DNA of 64,000 bases, taken from positions 1 through 64,000 of the forward strand of contig JABDBD010000006.1 of assembly GCA_013288815.1 (NCBI GenBank), given 5' to 3'. Below are positions 43,169 to 51,629 of the stretch, piece by piece; position 1 is the first letter of the stretch; every line of letters begins with the position of its first letter. The position numbers and the translations under genes are program-made. The notes below the pieces were generated by a model, which was not told the DNA's origin, ran no database searches, and saw only the letters and a list, made by a program, of their open reading frames with translations. The DNA is from Gammaproteobacteria bacterium. Its GTDB lineage: Bacteria; Pseudomonadota; Gammaproteobacteria; DSM-16500.

Positions 43169-46012
43169 TCAAAATGGCGTTACTACCGTAAATGGAGCCG
43201 ACGATACACCATTTTTCGTACCTACGATTGTGCAAGAACCACTACTACCATCCATCTTAAAGTAGGTTTGTGATCCTGAAGTACCTATAAAGCAACTGAC
43301 ATTGCCAGTACTCGCGGTAACGGCATAAGTGGTTGGGCCAGATCCTGGAATCGGTAACGGTCCAAGTAACAGAGGTCGCCCACAACATACAACAGCAGGA
43401 TCAAACATAGCTGAGCCATTCAATGTTGCCGGTATCATTGCCAAGCTGCCAAATCTGACACTGCAAGAACTAGTAATTGTTCCCGTTGTGTATTGATTGC
43501 CAGACCATGAGCCAGCAGGGCAAGTTCCACTAACAGTGTTAGACAGCGTAAACCCTGTATTGGGCGTTATGGTGAAGACTTGTGTTCCACCATAATTTAC
43601 CGTTTGCGGTGTGCTTGGTGAAATGGTTTCATTGCCATCGCCGCTTGGGGTAATGGTGTATTGATTGATGGAGGCACTGAAACTGACACTGCAAGAACCC
43701 GTAATGGCTCCGGTTGTGTATTGATTGCCAGTCCATGAGCCAGCAGGGCAAGTTCCACCGACAGTGTTAGATAACGTATAGTGTGCATTGGGCGTTACGG
43801 TGAAGGCTTGTGTTCCGCCATAATTGACCGTTTGCGGTGTGTTTGGCGAAATGGTTTCATTGCCATCTCCGCTTGGGGTAAGAGTATACGAATTGATGGA
43901 AGCGCTAAAACTGACGCTGCAAGAACCCGTAATTGCTCCGGTTGTGTATTGATTGCCAGTCCATGAGCCAGCAGGGCAAGTGCCACCAACAGTATTCGAT
44001 AATGTATACCCTGTATTAGCTGTTACGGTGAATGCTTGTGTTCCACCATAATTGACCGTTTGCGGCGTGCTTGGCGAAATAGCTTCATGGCTATCTCCGC
44101 CCGGGGTAACGGTATACTGATTGATGGAAGCACTAAACGAGACAGAACAGCTGCTAGTAATGGCGCCTGTTGTATAAACACTACCAGAAAATGAGCCAGC
44201 GGGACAGGTACCGCCTACTGTTGATGATAAGGTATAACCTGTATTCGCTGTTACCGTAAAGTTTTGAGTGGACCCACTGTTTACTGTTTGTGGTGTGCTA
44301 GGTGAGATGTTTTCATTGCTATCTCCGCCAGGAGTAACGGTGTATTGAGCTGACGCTATGGAGATAGTGACATTAGTCGAGTTGGTAGTTGAGTTAGAGT
44401 TATTTGTTGCATTTGATGAAACCGTTGACGTGGGTGCGCCTACTGTTGTGGGCGTGCCAGCAACCGTACAAGTGACGGTTTGACCGCTAGGAATAGTGGT
44501 CGGCTCTACCCATGCACCAGACGGGGTAATTGTACAACCCGTTTCACTCAGACCGGCTGGTAAGTTAGTAATATCGCAAGTAGCAGAGGGTGCATCTCCA
44601 GTAGCGGAGCTAGTCGGGGTATTCGCACAAGTAAACGTACCTGTGTATGGCGTACCAACAGTTCCGGTAGTGGGTAGGCCGCTTGCATTGACGACCAAAT
44701 TGCTGAGACCCGAAGGGGCAACCAGGGTTGTTTGAACCAGAGGGCCTAATAGAGGGCTTAGTGTGCCACTTACTGGTGTGCCACTTATTGGATAATTACC
44801 ATTGTTGACTGGCCCGACTGTTGTAGCCCAGGCGCTAGGTATATTAACAGTTAGCTGGAAAGTTCCTGATTGACCTGATGTTAGAGTGCCCATATTGCAA
44901 GTGACGGGCCCCGTTCCTGCGCAAGAGGGAGACGTGCCTACCGTTGGTGTAGTATTAGAAACATAAGTCGTGCTTGTTGGTGTGGCAGGAGTTTGCGGTA
45001 GCGGCAGGTTTGCAACGACTTGAACGTTGTTGATAGTTCCTATGCTCGTGTTCGTATATGTATAAGTATAAGTGACATTATTGCCGGGTGTGGAGCTGAT
45101 CGGTCCGTTAGCAACAACCCATAAGCCGTATGGAATACTTGTCGATGCACCATCAAGATACATGTGACCATCATGACCTCCTGGTGAGCAACCGGAAGCA
45201 AGCGCCACAAGCTCAATCGTGTCGCCTACATGGATAAATGCATTGCCTGGGGCAATATCAAAAGCCTGGAGAACTGTATACTGATAGTCTGTACTGCTAC
45301 CGGGATTTGTGCCGGCTCCTGCGCTAAGAGAGCTCCATGGCACACCAGGCTGACCTCCGTAGTTCCATTGGAAAAATAGGGGATTAGTCCCCGTGCGTCC
45401 TGTGGTGATGTTATTCACCTGAAAGGCAACGAATGGTTGTTGATTAGCTGCATGTGTTGGATTTTCAACCACAGGAGCTGCTATAAATCGAATGTGGTAC
45501 TTGCCATCTGTTGGATCAAGATCCGATGGTTGGATGGTGACTTGTTGACTGAGGGCGGTTGCTTGTGCTGCGATTTTTGTCCAGGATGATCCTGGGTTAC
45601 CCGTTCCAGACTTTGTCAGCGGGGTATCAATCGACCTCAAATTTATCATCGCCGACTGCGAAGCTATGATCGGCACTGTTTGTGTAGGCGTAGGGTTTGC
45701 ACCAAATAGAAAGTAGTCATAAAGCGTTTGAGTCGTTCCAATAATGATATCAGATATGGGTGTGGCGTTTACAGTTAAACCAATGCTGCTAATGTTCGTA
45801 GGTAAGCTTGGTCCGGTCCCTGGAAAATGGTAGCCAGTTTGCGTCCAACCCGTAATAGGGCTAAATGATGTATTGTCTGGCGTATAGGGACTTTCAAACC
45901 CGCCATTGACAAAGCCTGCATAAGAAGGGTACGCGCAAAACAATTGAAGCAAACACCCTGATACAAGAAAACGTTTCTTCCATGAGCTACGTTGGTTGCG
46001 CACAATATCCAT
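43169..46012 (-). CDS. Large secreted repeat protein with DUF11-like and tandem 76-residue repeats
   Basis: 947-residue exported protein. A signal peptide ends near YPSYA (residue 31), and the mature start GFVNGGFESP resembles secreted carbohydrate- or surface-binding jelly-roll domains. Around residues 325-430 lies a DUF11-type segment (NVTYTYTYTNTS). A Thr/Ser/Asn-rich linker follows, then four tandem 76-residue repeats at about 553-857 with VTPGGDS, TPQTVNYGGTQ and TCPAGSW. A Cys-containing C-terminal domain closes it. No membrane anchor or autotransporter barrel is visible, but a beta-barrel gene follows at once. Base composition looks richer in G+C than its surroundings. Adhesin or surface protein is inference. 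Confidence 0.85.
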   Translation of the reverse strand: MDIVRNQRSSWKKRFLVSGCLLQLFCAYPSYAGFVNGGFESPYTPDNTSFSPITGWTQTGYHFPGTGPSLPTNISSIGLTVNATPISDIIIGTTQTLYDYFLFGANPTPTQTVPIIASQSAMINLRSIDTPLTKSGTGNPGSSWTKIAAQATALSQQVTIQPSDLDPTDGKYHIRFIAAPVVENPTHAANQQPFVAFQVNNITTGRTGTNPLFFQWNYGGQPGVPWSSLSAGAGTNPGSSTDYQYTVLQAFDIAPGNAFIHVGDTIELVALASGCSPGGHDGHMYLDGASTSIPYGLWVVANGPISSTPGNNVTYTYTYTNTSIGTINNVQVVANLPLPQTPATPTSTTYVSNTTPTVGTSPSCAGTGPVTCNMGTLTSGQSGTFQLTVNIPSAWATTVGPVNNGNYPISGTPVSGTLSPLLGPLVQTTLVAPSGLSNLVVNASGLPTTGTVGTPYTGTFTCANTPTSSATGDAPSATCDITNLPAGLSETGCTITPSGAWVEPTTIPSGQTVTCTVAGTPTTVGAPTSTVSSNATNNSNSTTNSTNVTISIASAQYTVTPGGDSNENISPSTPQTVNSGSTQNFTVTANTGYTLSSTVGGTCPAGSFSGSVYTTGAITSSCSVSFSASINQYTVTPGGDSHEAISPSTPQTVNYGGTQAFTVTANTGYTLSNTVGGTCPAGSWTGNQYTTGAITGSCSVSFSASINSYTLTPSGDGNETISPNTPQTVNYGGTQAFTVTPNAHYTLSNTVGGTCPAGSWTGNQYTTGAITGSCSVSFSASINQYTITPSGDGNETISPSTPQTVNYGGTQVFTITPNTGFTLSNTVSGTCPAGSWSGNQYTTGTITSSCSVRFGSLAMIPATLNGSAMFDPAVVCCGRPLLLGPLPIPGSGPTTYAVTASTGNVSCFIGTSGSQTYFKMDGSSGSCTIVGTKNGVSSAPFTVVTPF
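43442..44353 (-). repeat. Four tandem 228-bp repeats in the secreted-protein gene
   Basis: Four in-frame copies of a 76-residue unit, each with two Cys (in GGTCPAGS and SCSVSF) that could form a disulfide. Copies 2 and 3 are almost identical at DNA level over long stretches, for example around TGATTGCCAGTCCATGAGCC, suggesting recent duplication or gene conversion. Boundaries are accurate to a few bases. Confidence 0.92.
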
Positions 46013-46131
46013 ATTGTAATCTCGCTATGACGGTAAAAGGTTATAAAACTAGTCTAGAGGGCTCAGATGATGAAGCTCTCTGTCTGAGTCAGTAACGTAA
46101 TTGATGTGACTAAGAGAGTCAAGAAGAATGG

Positions 46132-47013
46132 TTATGGTTTGTGCTGCCTTTCAGGCGGCCCGCCACCATTTAATTCGCATAGCGCAATATCTCTGTTGGT
46201 TTTATTGGTCTGATGTTCTGGATTTAAAACATAAGCTGTATTGTAGTACTTGATTGCATCTGCCAGTTTTTTTGCGCTTTGAGGCGTATTTTTTAAAAGT
46301 TCGTATTGCATAAACAGAGTATTTCCTAATAGATGAAAACCTTCGGCATCGTCAGGATATTTTTTTGTAAGTTGAGCGAGTACCTGAAAAGATTTTTCGA
46401 ATAATTCATTAGCATATTTAAATTGCTGAGCTGCTTTTTTACGTGCAGCATACATGCATAATGTTTTTCCTAGCTGGGTCAATGCTTTCTTATTGTTGGT
46501 GTCTATCTTGAGAGCGTTTTCATATTCTGTAACTGCTGCGCTAATCACTCTTTCTTGATCGGCAGTGTTTTGTATCGGCTGCGATCGTTCTAGAAAAATA
46601 TTCCCTCTGGCGATATATGCATTAATAAATAGAGGGTCCAGCGTGCTAACTAGGTCGAATTGATAAACAGCTTCCGCAAAATTTTTATTCTCATGGAGTT
46701 GTTGACCCAAGAGGTAAGCATTTTGTACGAGGGCGGGTTTTTTTTTAGGATCTAGTTTTGAAGCTTGAATGATATCTCTTGTCGATAAATCAAATAAATT
46801 TCTGCATGCTGCAGATTTGTTTTCTTGAAGAGCGAGTTGTTGATAAGCATGAGCACGGCTAATATAAGCATCAACCGATTTAGGGTTTAACTCAATGGCT
46901 AGGGAAAATTTTTCTAACGCTTCTCTGAATTTTTTTTCTTTAAACAAATCCAGACCGATGGTGTGGGCAAGTTCGCTTTGTTCTAGGGTTGTTAGTTTGC
47001 GCTGGCCGCTCAT
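46132..47013 (-). CDS. TPR-repeat protein
   Basis: Cytoplasmic 293-residue protein built mainly of tetratricopeptide repeats: KKFREALEKFSLAIELNPKS near residues 27-46, NFAEAVYQFDLVSTLDPLF near 120, VTEYENALKIDTNNKKAL near 175-190, and AIKYYNTAYVLNPEH near 265. Such repeats bind partner proteins; no catalytic domain or signal peptide is present, so the partner is unknown. It stands alone on the minus strand between the secreted-protein gene and marC. Confidence 0.85.
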   Translation of the reverse strand: MSGQRKLTTLEQSELAHTIGLDLFKEKKFREALEKFSLAIELNPKSVDAYISRAHAYQQLALQENKSAACRNLFDLSTRDIIQASKLDPKKKPALVQNAYLLGQQLHENKNFAEAVYQFDLVSTLDPLFINAYIARGNIFLERSQPIQNTADQERVISAAVTEYENALKIDTNNKKALTQLGKTLCMYAARKKAAQQFKYANELFEKSFQVLAQLTKKYPDDAEGFHLLGNTLFMQYELLKNTPQSAKKLADAIKYYNTAYVLNPEHQTNKTNRDIALCELNGGGPPERQHKP

Positions 47014-47124
47014 GAGAAACGCCTCAAAAATTATCTAATTGTTATACTATAAGCATATCACTCTTAAGACGTTTTTGTCTGAGAGTGAGGCGTGAAATTT
47101 CATCTATTTGATTGTGTTCTGTTT

Positions 47125-47769
47125 TTATCTCAAGGCTGGAAATAATCCTAATAAACCTTCAGCAAGCATTCCTACTGCAATTGCCATAATAATCATGCCC
47201 ATAATTCGCGTTACGACTTTGATGATGGAAGTTCCGATAAGTTTCGCGACTGGATGAGCGTAAAATAAAATAAGTGACATGCCAATGGCTAACATAACGC
47301 AAATGCCTGACATCCATAGCTTATTCAAGAATTGAGGAAAATCGTTATCTGCAATAATGAGTGTGCTAATCGCCCCTGGGCCGATAATAAGAGGCAAGGC
47401 CAAAGGAACCACTGCAATTGAGTCGCGTTCTTTAGCTGCTACATCGTCTTCTAAGGTGTGACTGACGGGGCTTTCTTGAGATTGCAGCATCGATAACCCT
47501 ATGAGTAATAAAATGATGCCGCCTGCAAAACGAAAAGAGGGAATAGTAATGCCCAATAACATCAATAATTGCTGACCAGACCATACTGTAATTAGCATGA
47601 TAAGAGTGATGGCAATGCCGCAAGATACAGCAATATCTTGTTGTTTTTTAAGGGGCATTTTTAGGGTAAGTTGCAGAAAGACAGAAAGAGATCCTAGCGG
47701 ATTCATCATAATAATCATAGCAACCATAAATTTTATAGCGTCACTTGTCGTCACAAATAATCCATCCAT
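47125..47769 (-). CDS. MarC-family integral membrane protein
   Basis: Six-helix inner-membrane protein of 214 residues from the MarC/UPF0056 family. Diagnostic pieces are MMNPLGSLSVFLQLT near the N-terminus and PLALPLIIGPGAISTLI in the middle. The family name comes from the mar locus, but a role in antibiotic resistance is not supported, and its true function is unknown. Single gene; upstream is a palindromic repeat element. Confidence 0.9.
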   Translation of the reverse strand: MDGLFVTTSDAIKFMVAMIIMMNPLGSLSVFLQLTLKMPLKKQQDIAVSCGIAITLIMLITVWSGQQLLMLLGITIPSFRFAGGIILLLIGLSMLQSQESPVSHTLEDDVAAKERDSIAVVPLALPLIIGPGAISTLIIADNDFPQFLNKLWMSGICVMLAIGMSLILFYAHPVAKLIGTSIIKVVTRIMGMIIMAIAVGMLAEGLLGLFPALR

Positions 47770-47787
47770 ATGATAGGGTGTTGTTTT

Positions 47788-47887
47788 CTTCTCACCTTGT
47801 GGGAGAAGGTCCCGGAGGGCGGATGAGAGGTGTTTTTGCTTTAAAAATACCCCTCACCCTAACCCTCTCCCACAAGGGGAGAGGGGA
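47788..47887. repeat. REP-like inverted repeat element, about 100 bp
   Basis: Left part has CTTCTCACCTTGTGGGAGAAG then CCGGAGGG; the right part carries the reverse-oriented motif CTCTCCCACAAGGGGAGAG and CCCCTCACCC (in pieces of fewer than 20 bases: TTCTCACCTTGTGGGAGAA, TCTCCCACAAGGGGAGA). The halves pair imperfectly across a TTTTTGCTTTAAAAA centre. Same family as 32686-32732. It lies between divergent marC and serC. Confidence 0.88.
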
Positions 47888-48023
47888 TAAAAGCAAAAGA
47901 CTGACTTATGTAACGATGCCATATGATATAGAACTTATTTAAAAATGCCATAAATCTCGCATGATAGTGATAGATATGATAGATTTTTTTAATTTTATAA
48001 TATAACTGTCCATGGATAATCAG

Positions 48024-49106
48024 ATGAGAGTTTTTAATTTTAGTGCGGGTCCTGCGATGTTGCCTGAAGAGGTTTTAATGCAGGCGCAGGAGGAGATGCT
48101 AGATTGGCAGGGTAATGGTGTATCTGTCATGGAAATTGGTCATAGAGGCCCTGAATTTAAACATATAGCTGAGCAATCAGAAGCAGATTTACGTGAGTTA
48201 ATGAGTATACCCGAAAATTACAAAGTTGTTTTTTTAGCGGGTGGGGGGAGTGTGCATTTTGCCATGGTGCCATTGAATCTTTTTCGGACTAACAAAACGG
48301 CAGATTATGTTGATACAGGAATATGGTCCAAAAAAGCGATTGCTGAAGCAAAGCGTTATGGCAATGTGAATGTGGCTGCTCAGGCAAAAAAGTCTGATTA
48401 TTTATATATTCCTCAACAAAAAGATTGGCAATTAAACCCAGATGCGGATTACGTTCATTATACGCCGAATGAAACCATTGATGGATTAGAGTTTAGTTGG
48501 GTCCCTAAAACGGGATCAGTCCCATTGGTAGCCGATATGACATCAATGATTTTGTCTAGGCCTATTGATGTCAGTCAATATGGGTTGATTTATGCAGGTG
48601 CTCAAAAAAATTTAGGACAGGCTGGAATGAGCATTGCCATCATACGTGAGGATTTGCTGAAAGATCCGCTGCCCTTCACTCCGACATTATATAATTATAA
48701 GCTTCAAGCGGAAAATCATTCATTCTATAACACACCGCCAACGTACAGTTGGTATATTTTAAGTTTAGTGTTGGCATGGATGAAGTGGAAGGGTGGTCTC
48801 GACTACTTTACAAACTTGAATATTCGAAAAGCAAAAAAATTATATGACTGCATCGATTCCTATTCTGATTTTTATGTCAATCATATTGCTGCAGATTGTC
48901 GATCGCGAATGAATATTGTTTTTAATCTGAAAAATGCAGAGTTAGAGCCGCTTTTTTTAGAGTTAGCAACCAAAGAAGGGTTGGCACATCTAAGAGGGCA
49001 CAAGGTGGTTGGAGGCATGCGCGCAAGTATTTATAATGCAATGCCTGAAGAAGCTATCGACAAGCTGGTTATGTTCATGAAAAATTTTGCAAAGAGATAT
49101 GGATAG
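48024..49106 (+). CDS. serC: SerC, phosphoserine aminotransferase
   Basis: PLP enzyme of serine (and pyridoxine) synthesis: 3-phosphohydroxypyruvate plus glutamate gives phosphoserine. The N-terminus MRVFNFSAGPAMLPEEV is the standard start and picks the ATG at 48024; an in-frame ATG at 48012 would add four residues without a better RBS. The PLP lysine is in YAGAQKNLGQAG, and the substrate pocket GHKVVGGMRASIYNA is intact near the C-terminus. About 360 residues. Neither serA nor serB is adjacent. Confidence 0.95.
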   Translation: MRVFNFSAGPAMLPEEVLMQAQEEMLDWQGNGVSVMEIGHRGPEFKHIAEQSEADLRELMSIPENYKVVFLAGGGSVHFAMVPLNLFRTNKTADYVDTGIWSKKAIAEAKRYGNVNVAAQAKKSDYLYIPQQKDWQLNPDADYVHYTPNETIDGLEFSWVPKTGSVPLVADMTSMILSRPIDVSQYGLIYAGAQKNLGQAGMSIAIIREDLLKDPLPFTPTLYNYKLQAENHSFYNTPPTYSWYILSLVLAWMKWKGGLDYFTNLNIRKAKKLYDCIDSYSDFYVNHIAADCRSRMNIVFNLKNAELEPLFLELATKEGLAHLRGHKVVGGMRASIYNAMPEEAIDKLVMFMKNFAKRYG

Positions 49107-49238
49107 ATGGAATCACACAGCAAGTGGATTGCAAAGCCAACGATTTACAAAGACTATGAGGAAGGGAGATATTTTACAGCTAAAAATGAACACGCGAAGA
49201 GGCGCGAAGGTATGATTGAATTGCAAAATGTAATTTAG
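49107..49238 (+). CDS. Doubtful 43-residue open frame after serC
   Basis: An ATG directly follows the serC stop and opens a 43-codon frame ending at TAG, six bases before the thioesterase gene's stop on the other strand. The middle contains an ACGCGAAGAGGCGCGAAGG-like stretch that recalls dispersed GxxExxR-type leader sequences, so it may be a degenerate fragment. No RBS beyond the serC tail, no recognisable family. Possibly only the serC 3' untranslated region. Confidence 0.25.
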   Translation: MESHSKWIAKPTIYKDYEEGRYFTAKNEHAKRREGMIELQNVI

Positions 49239-49244
49239 TGTCTT

Positions 49245-49712
49245 TTACTTTTTGCTAGAAGATTGTTTTTGCAATCGATATTGTTTGCGTACAAGTGCCT
49301 CATCGAAACGTCTTTGTTGGATTTCATTTTCAATGGTTAAAGGTGGGATTTTTGTGGGTTTTCCGTTGCTATCAATCGCAACCATGGTAAAATAACAACT
49401 ATTAGTGTGTCTACTCAGTCTTGTTAATAAATTCTCTGCGACAACGCGTATGCCAATTTCCATCGAGGTGCTTCCCACATAATTAACTGAGGCAGAGAAT
49501 GTAACTAACTCTCCGACATAAATAGGTTCTTTAAAAAAAACCTGATCGACTGAGAGTGTCACTGTATTTTTGCCTGCATATCGTGATGCGCAAGCATATG
49601 CAACATTATCTAATAGTTTTAAAATATGTCCGCCATGGACATTTCCAGAAAAGTTCGCTGAATTAGGTGTCATTATTTCTGACATGATGAGCTTGCGTCT
49701 ATCTTCGTTCAT
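49245..49712 (-). CDS. Hotdog-fold acyl-CoA thioesterase (YciA-like)
   Basis: Hydrolyses acyl-CoA to free acid and CoA. The 155-residue hotdog-fold protein has the family motif NVHGGHILKLLDNVAYACASRYAG, where His-Gly-Gly and the Asp are active-site positions (pieces: NVHGGHILKLLD, NVAYACASR), and SVDQVFFKEPIYVGELV in the core strands. A charged C-terminal tail follows. Its ATG overlaps the phhB stop by four bases (ATGA), so it is translated from the same message. Exact chain-length preference cannot be seen. Confidence 0.88.
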   Translation of the reverse strand: MNEDRRKLIMSEIMTPNSANFSGNVHGGHILKLLDNVAYACASRYAGKNTVTLSVDQVFFKEPIYVGELVTFSASVNYVGSTSMEIGIRVVAENLLTRLSRHTNSCYFTMVAIDSNGKPTKIPPLTIENEIQQRRFDEALVRKQYRLQKQSSSKK

Positions 49713-50080
49713 ACTGTTTTCCCCGCAAATGGTAGAAAGAGCGCGTCAATTTTTTCAGCACAAATAAAATCATTGTCAGATAATCCATTAATTGCGTGAG
49801 TAGTATAACGGACTACGCAATGATTATAACTGACCTCAAGGTCTGGGTGGTGGTTCTCGATATGAGCCATCCATGCAATAGCGTTGACGAATGCTATTGT
49901 TTGGTAGTAATTTTTAAATTTAAAGTCTCGATGAATAGATTGATGGTTTTCGCTGACTTGCCAATCTTTTGATAGCTGTTTTACGGCATTCTGTATTTCA
50001 TGATTGGTCATAGGAGGGATGCCGCCATGACAGGGAACGCAGTGTTTGTCGGCTATTGAACAAGTGGTTTGGTCTGACAT
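49709..50080 (-). CDS. phhB: PhhB, pterin-4a-carbinolamine dehydratase
   Basis: Dehydrates 4a-hydroxytetrahydrobiopterin, recycling the cofactor of phenylalanine hydroxylase; related proteins also act as transcription co-regulators. The active-site histidines are in HIENHHPDLEVSYN and the later VVRYTTHAINGLSDNDF. The N-terminal HCVPCHGGIPPM segment with two Cys is common in gammaproteobacterial members. 123 residues. Upstream gene of a pair with the thioesterase. phhA was not seen in the window. Confidence 0.92.
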   Translation of the reverse strand: MSDQTTCSIADKHCVPCHGGIPPMTNHEIQNAVKQLSKDWQVSENHQSIHRDFKFKNYYQTIAFVNAIAWMAHIENHHPDLEVSYNHCVVRYTTHAINGLSDNDFICAEKIDALFLPFAGKTV

Positions 50081-50180
50081 GATGATTCCTTAAAATTTAC
50101 TATTATAACTCTTGATTCGGGATTTCGTAAGTTGTAAATTATGCAACATTCCTGGCAATCGAATTGAAAATTACACAACC

Positions 50181-50346
50181 TGTCATTCCCGCCCGCACAG
50201 GAATGACAAGCTCCGCAACTCCCTCTCAACTCAGCGAAATATCAACAAACTCCACACTGAGGGCATTGTTGCATAAATCAAACTTATTCCTCTCCTCCAC
50301 AAAAAGCGTGGAGTGGAGGGGATTTATGATTCATGCAGCAACGCCC
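50181..50346. repeat. Two palindromic repeats upstream of the minor pilin genes
   Basis: A 28-bp palindrome at 50181-50208 has arms TGTCATTCC and GGAATGACA. A larger 86-bp hairpin spans 50261-50346: left arm from GGGCATTGTTGCATAAATC to CCTCTCCTCCAC (50300), right arm from GTGGAGTGGAGG (50309) to GCAGCAACGCCC. The ends recall insertion-sequence termini such as those of the IS6 or IS5 families, but the match is by eye only. The frame open through here is not part of the pilin gene. This gap is otherwise empty. Confidence 0.8.
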
Positions 50347-50388
50347 ATCCTGAGTCAAAATTTTTTCCTACCAACGCAAGGACTTATG

Positions 50389-50775
50389 ATGCGCATATAC
50401 CAGTTGTATGGATTTAGCTTTATCGAAGTATTGGTTAGCCTGTTATTGTTATCTATGCTTTTATTGGGTGCAGATGCACTTGAAATTTATGCATTACGAG
50501 CACATCGTGTGAATGATTACTTTTCTGTTGCCTCACTTCAAATCCAAAATATAGCCGAACGTTTAAAAGTCCATCAAGCTTTTGTGTCGACGTCGACTGT
50601 TGAGATGGAGTGGAACCAACAAAATCAACTTGTATTGCCAGGTGGTCGTGGAGTCATTGAGGGTGTGTTTCCACATTACAAAATATCTATTTTTTGGGGC
50701 GAGTTAAGCGAGACTCATTGTCAAAAAAATCAATTAGGACAAAGTGGTTGTATACAACAAATGATATCTCTATAA
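50389..50775 (+). CDS. pilV: PilV-like minor type IV prepilin
   Basis: Minor pilin of about 128 residues. The short leader MRIYQLYG is cut before FSFIEVLVSLLLLSMLLLG: Phe at +1 and Glu at +5 are the prepilin peptidase hallmarks. The PilV pattern continues with a long N-terminal helix (ALRAHRVNDYFSVASLQIQNIAERL). The frame is open far upstream through the palindromic repeat, but the ATG at 50389 follows AAGGA at six bases. Minor pilins prime assembly of type IV pili. The gene leads a tight pilV-pilW-pilX run. Confidence 0.87.
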   Translation: MRIYQLYGFSFIEVLVSLLLLSMLLLGADALEIYALRAHRVNDYFSVASLQIQNIAERLKVHQAFVSTSTVEMEWNQQNQLVLPGGRGVIEGVFPHYKISIFWGELSETHCQKNQLGQSGCIQQMISL

Positions 50776-51629
50776 AAAAGATGCTCGGGCTGACATTGAT
50801 AGAAATGTTAGTGGCTATTACCATGAGTAGCATGATTCTATTGTTAGTCACTTCTATTTATATGACGACACAAAAAAACTTTCACATGCAAGAAGCATTA
50901 AGTGAACTGGATGAAAACGCGCGATTTTCAGAGGAATTGCTGCGATCATCCATTCAAAAAAGTGGTTATATTGGATGTGCGCATTTAAGTCATGATTTAC
51001 CTATTCAAAATGATACGAGTTACATATTAACTACCAATAATAAATTAACTGTACAAGTCGGAAGTCTATCAGATGAACTCACAATCCGATTTGCTGATAC
51101 ACAAAGTGCGAGTCTAGTCTCACCTATTTGGCAATCATCAAAATTGACCTTGTCTCTTCATCCAAAATTTAATGCGGAAGATATTGCAGTGATCACTGAT
51201 TGTCAAAAAGCAGAAATAGTGAGAATCGTGCATGTCTCTTATGAAGCCAATCGTCAAGTCATCACTTTAGCATCTCCGCTGCATTATTCTTTTCAGTCCT
51301 CTGCTGAGGTTAGTCATCTTAGCATTGTTAGTTATTTTATAGAAAAGACTAAACGTAAAAAGAATGATGGGTCGCCTGTTTATTCCTTATTTAAAAAAGA
51401 ATTAAATCAACAAAAAACAGAGCTGGTTGAGAATGTAGAGGGCATGCGATTGACATTCGATGTGTTTAAAGATGGGCAGATTCTCCCTAAAAATTCTGAT
51501 AATTTTTTAGATTCAGACAGTGTCATGGGTGTGACGGCTAAGCTGTTATTGACGCATTATGAACGTTTGAACCTTAAAAAAATTGTTTATATTTATATTC
51601 CAATCGAGAATGAATATGCGTACGTCTGA
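50748..51629 (+). CDS. pilW: PilW-like minor type IV prepilin
   Basis: Minor pilin of the PilW family. Cleavage is expected in KKMLG|LTLIEMLVAITMSSMILLLV, with Glu at +5. The mature start plus QEALSELDENARFSEELLRSSIQKSGYIGCAH is the typical PilW helix and loop. The start is unclear: the ATG at 50781 gives a three-residue leader without basic charge, while a TTG at 50748 after AGGAC gives a normal 14-residue leader with Lys-Lys. I chose the TTG. It overlaps pilV by 28 bases and pilX by 20. Confidence 0.8.
   Translation: MYTTNDISIKKMLGLTLIEMLVAITMSSMILLLVTSIYMTTQKNFHMQEALSELDENARFSEELLRSSIQKSGYIGCAHLSHDLPIQNDTSYILTTNNKLTVQVGSLSDELTIRFADTQSASLVSPIWQSSKLTLSLHPKFNAEDIAVITDCQKAEIVRIVHVSYEANRQVITLASPLHYSFQSSAEVSHLSIVSYFIEKTKRKKNDGSPVYSLFKKELNQQKTELVENVEGMRLTFDVFKDGQILPKNSDNFLDSDSVMGVTAKLLLTHYERLNLKKIVYIYIPIENEYAYV

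Noticed and set aside
43131-43235. 105-base 5' extension of the outer-membrane protein gene
   Set aside because: It overlaps the upstream gene and would place 35 residues ahead of a complete signal peptide.
44000-45000. Possibility that the tandem repeats at 43.4-44.4 kb are a CRISPR array
   Set aside because: Units are 228 bp, in frame, coding, and without spacer alternation.
50164-50388. N-terminal extension of the pilV frame
   Set aside because: It translates palindromic repeats; the prepilin leader begins at 50389.
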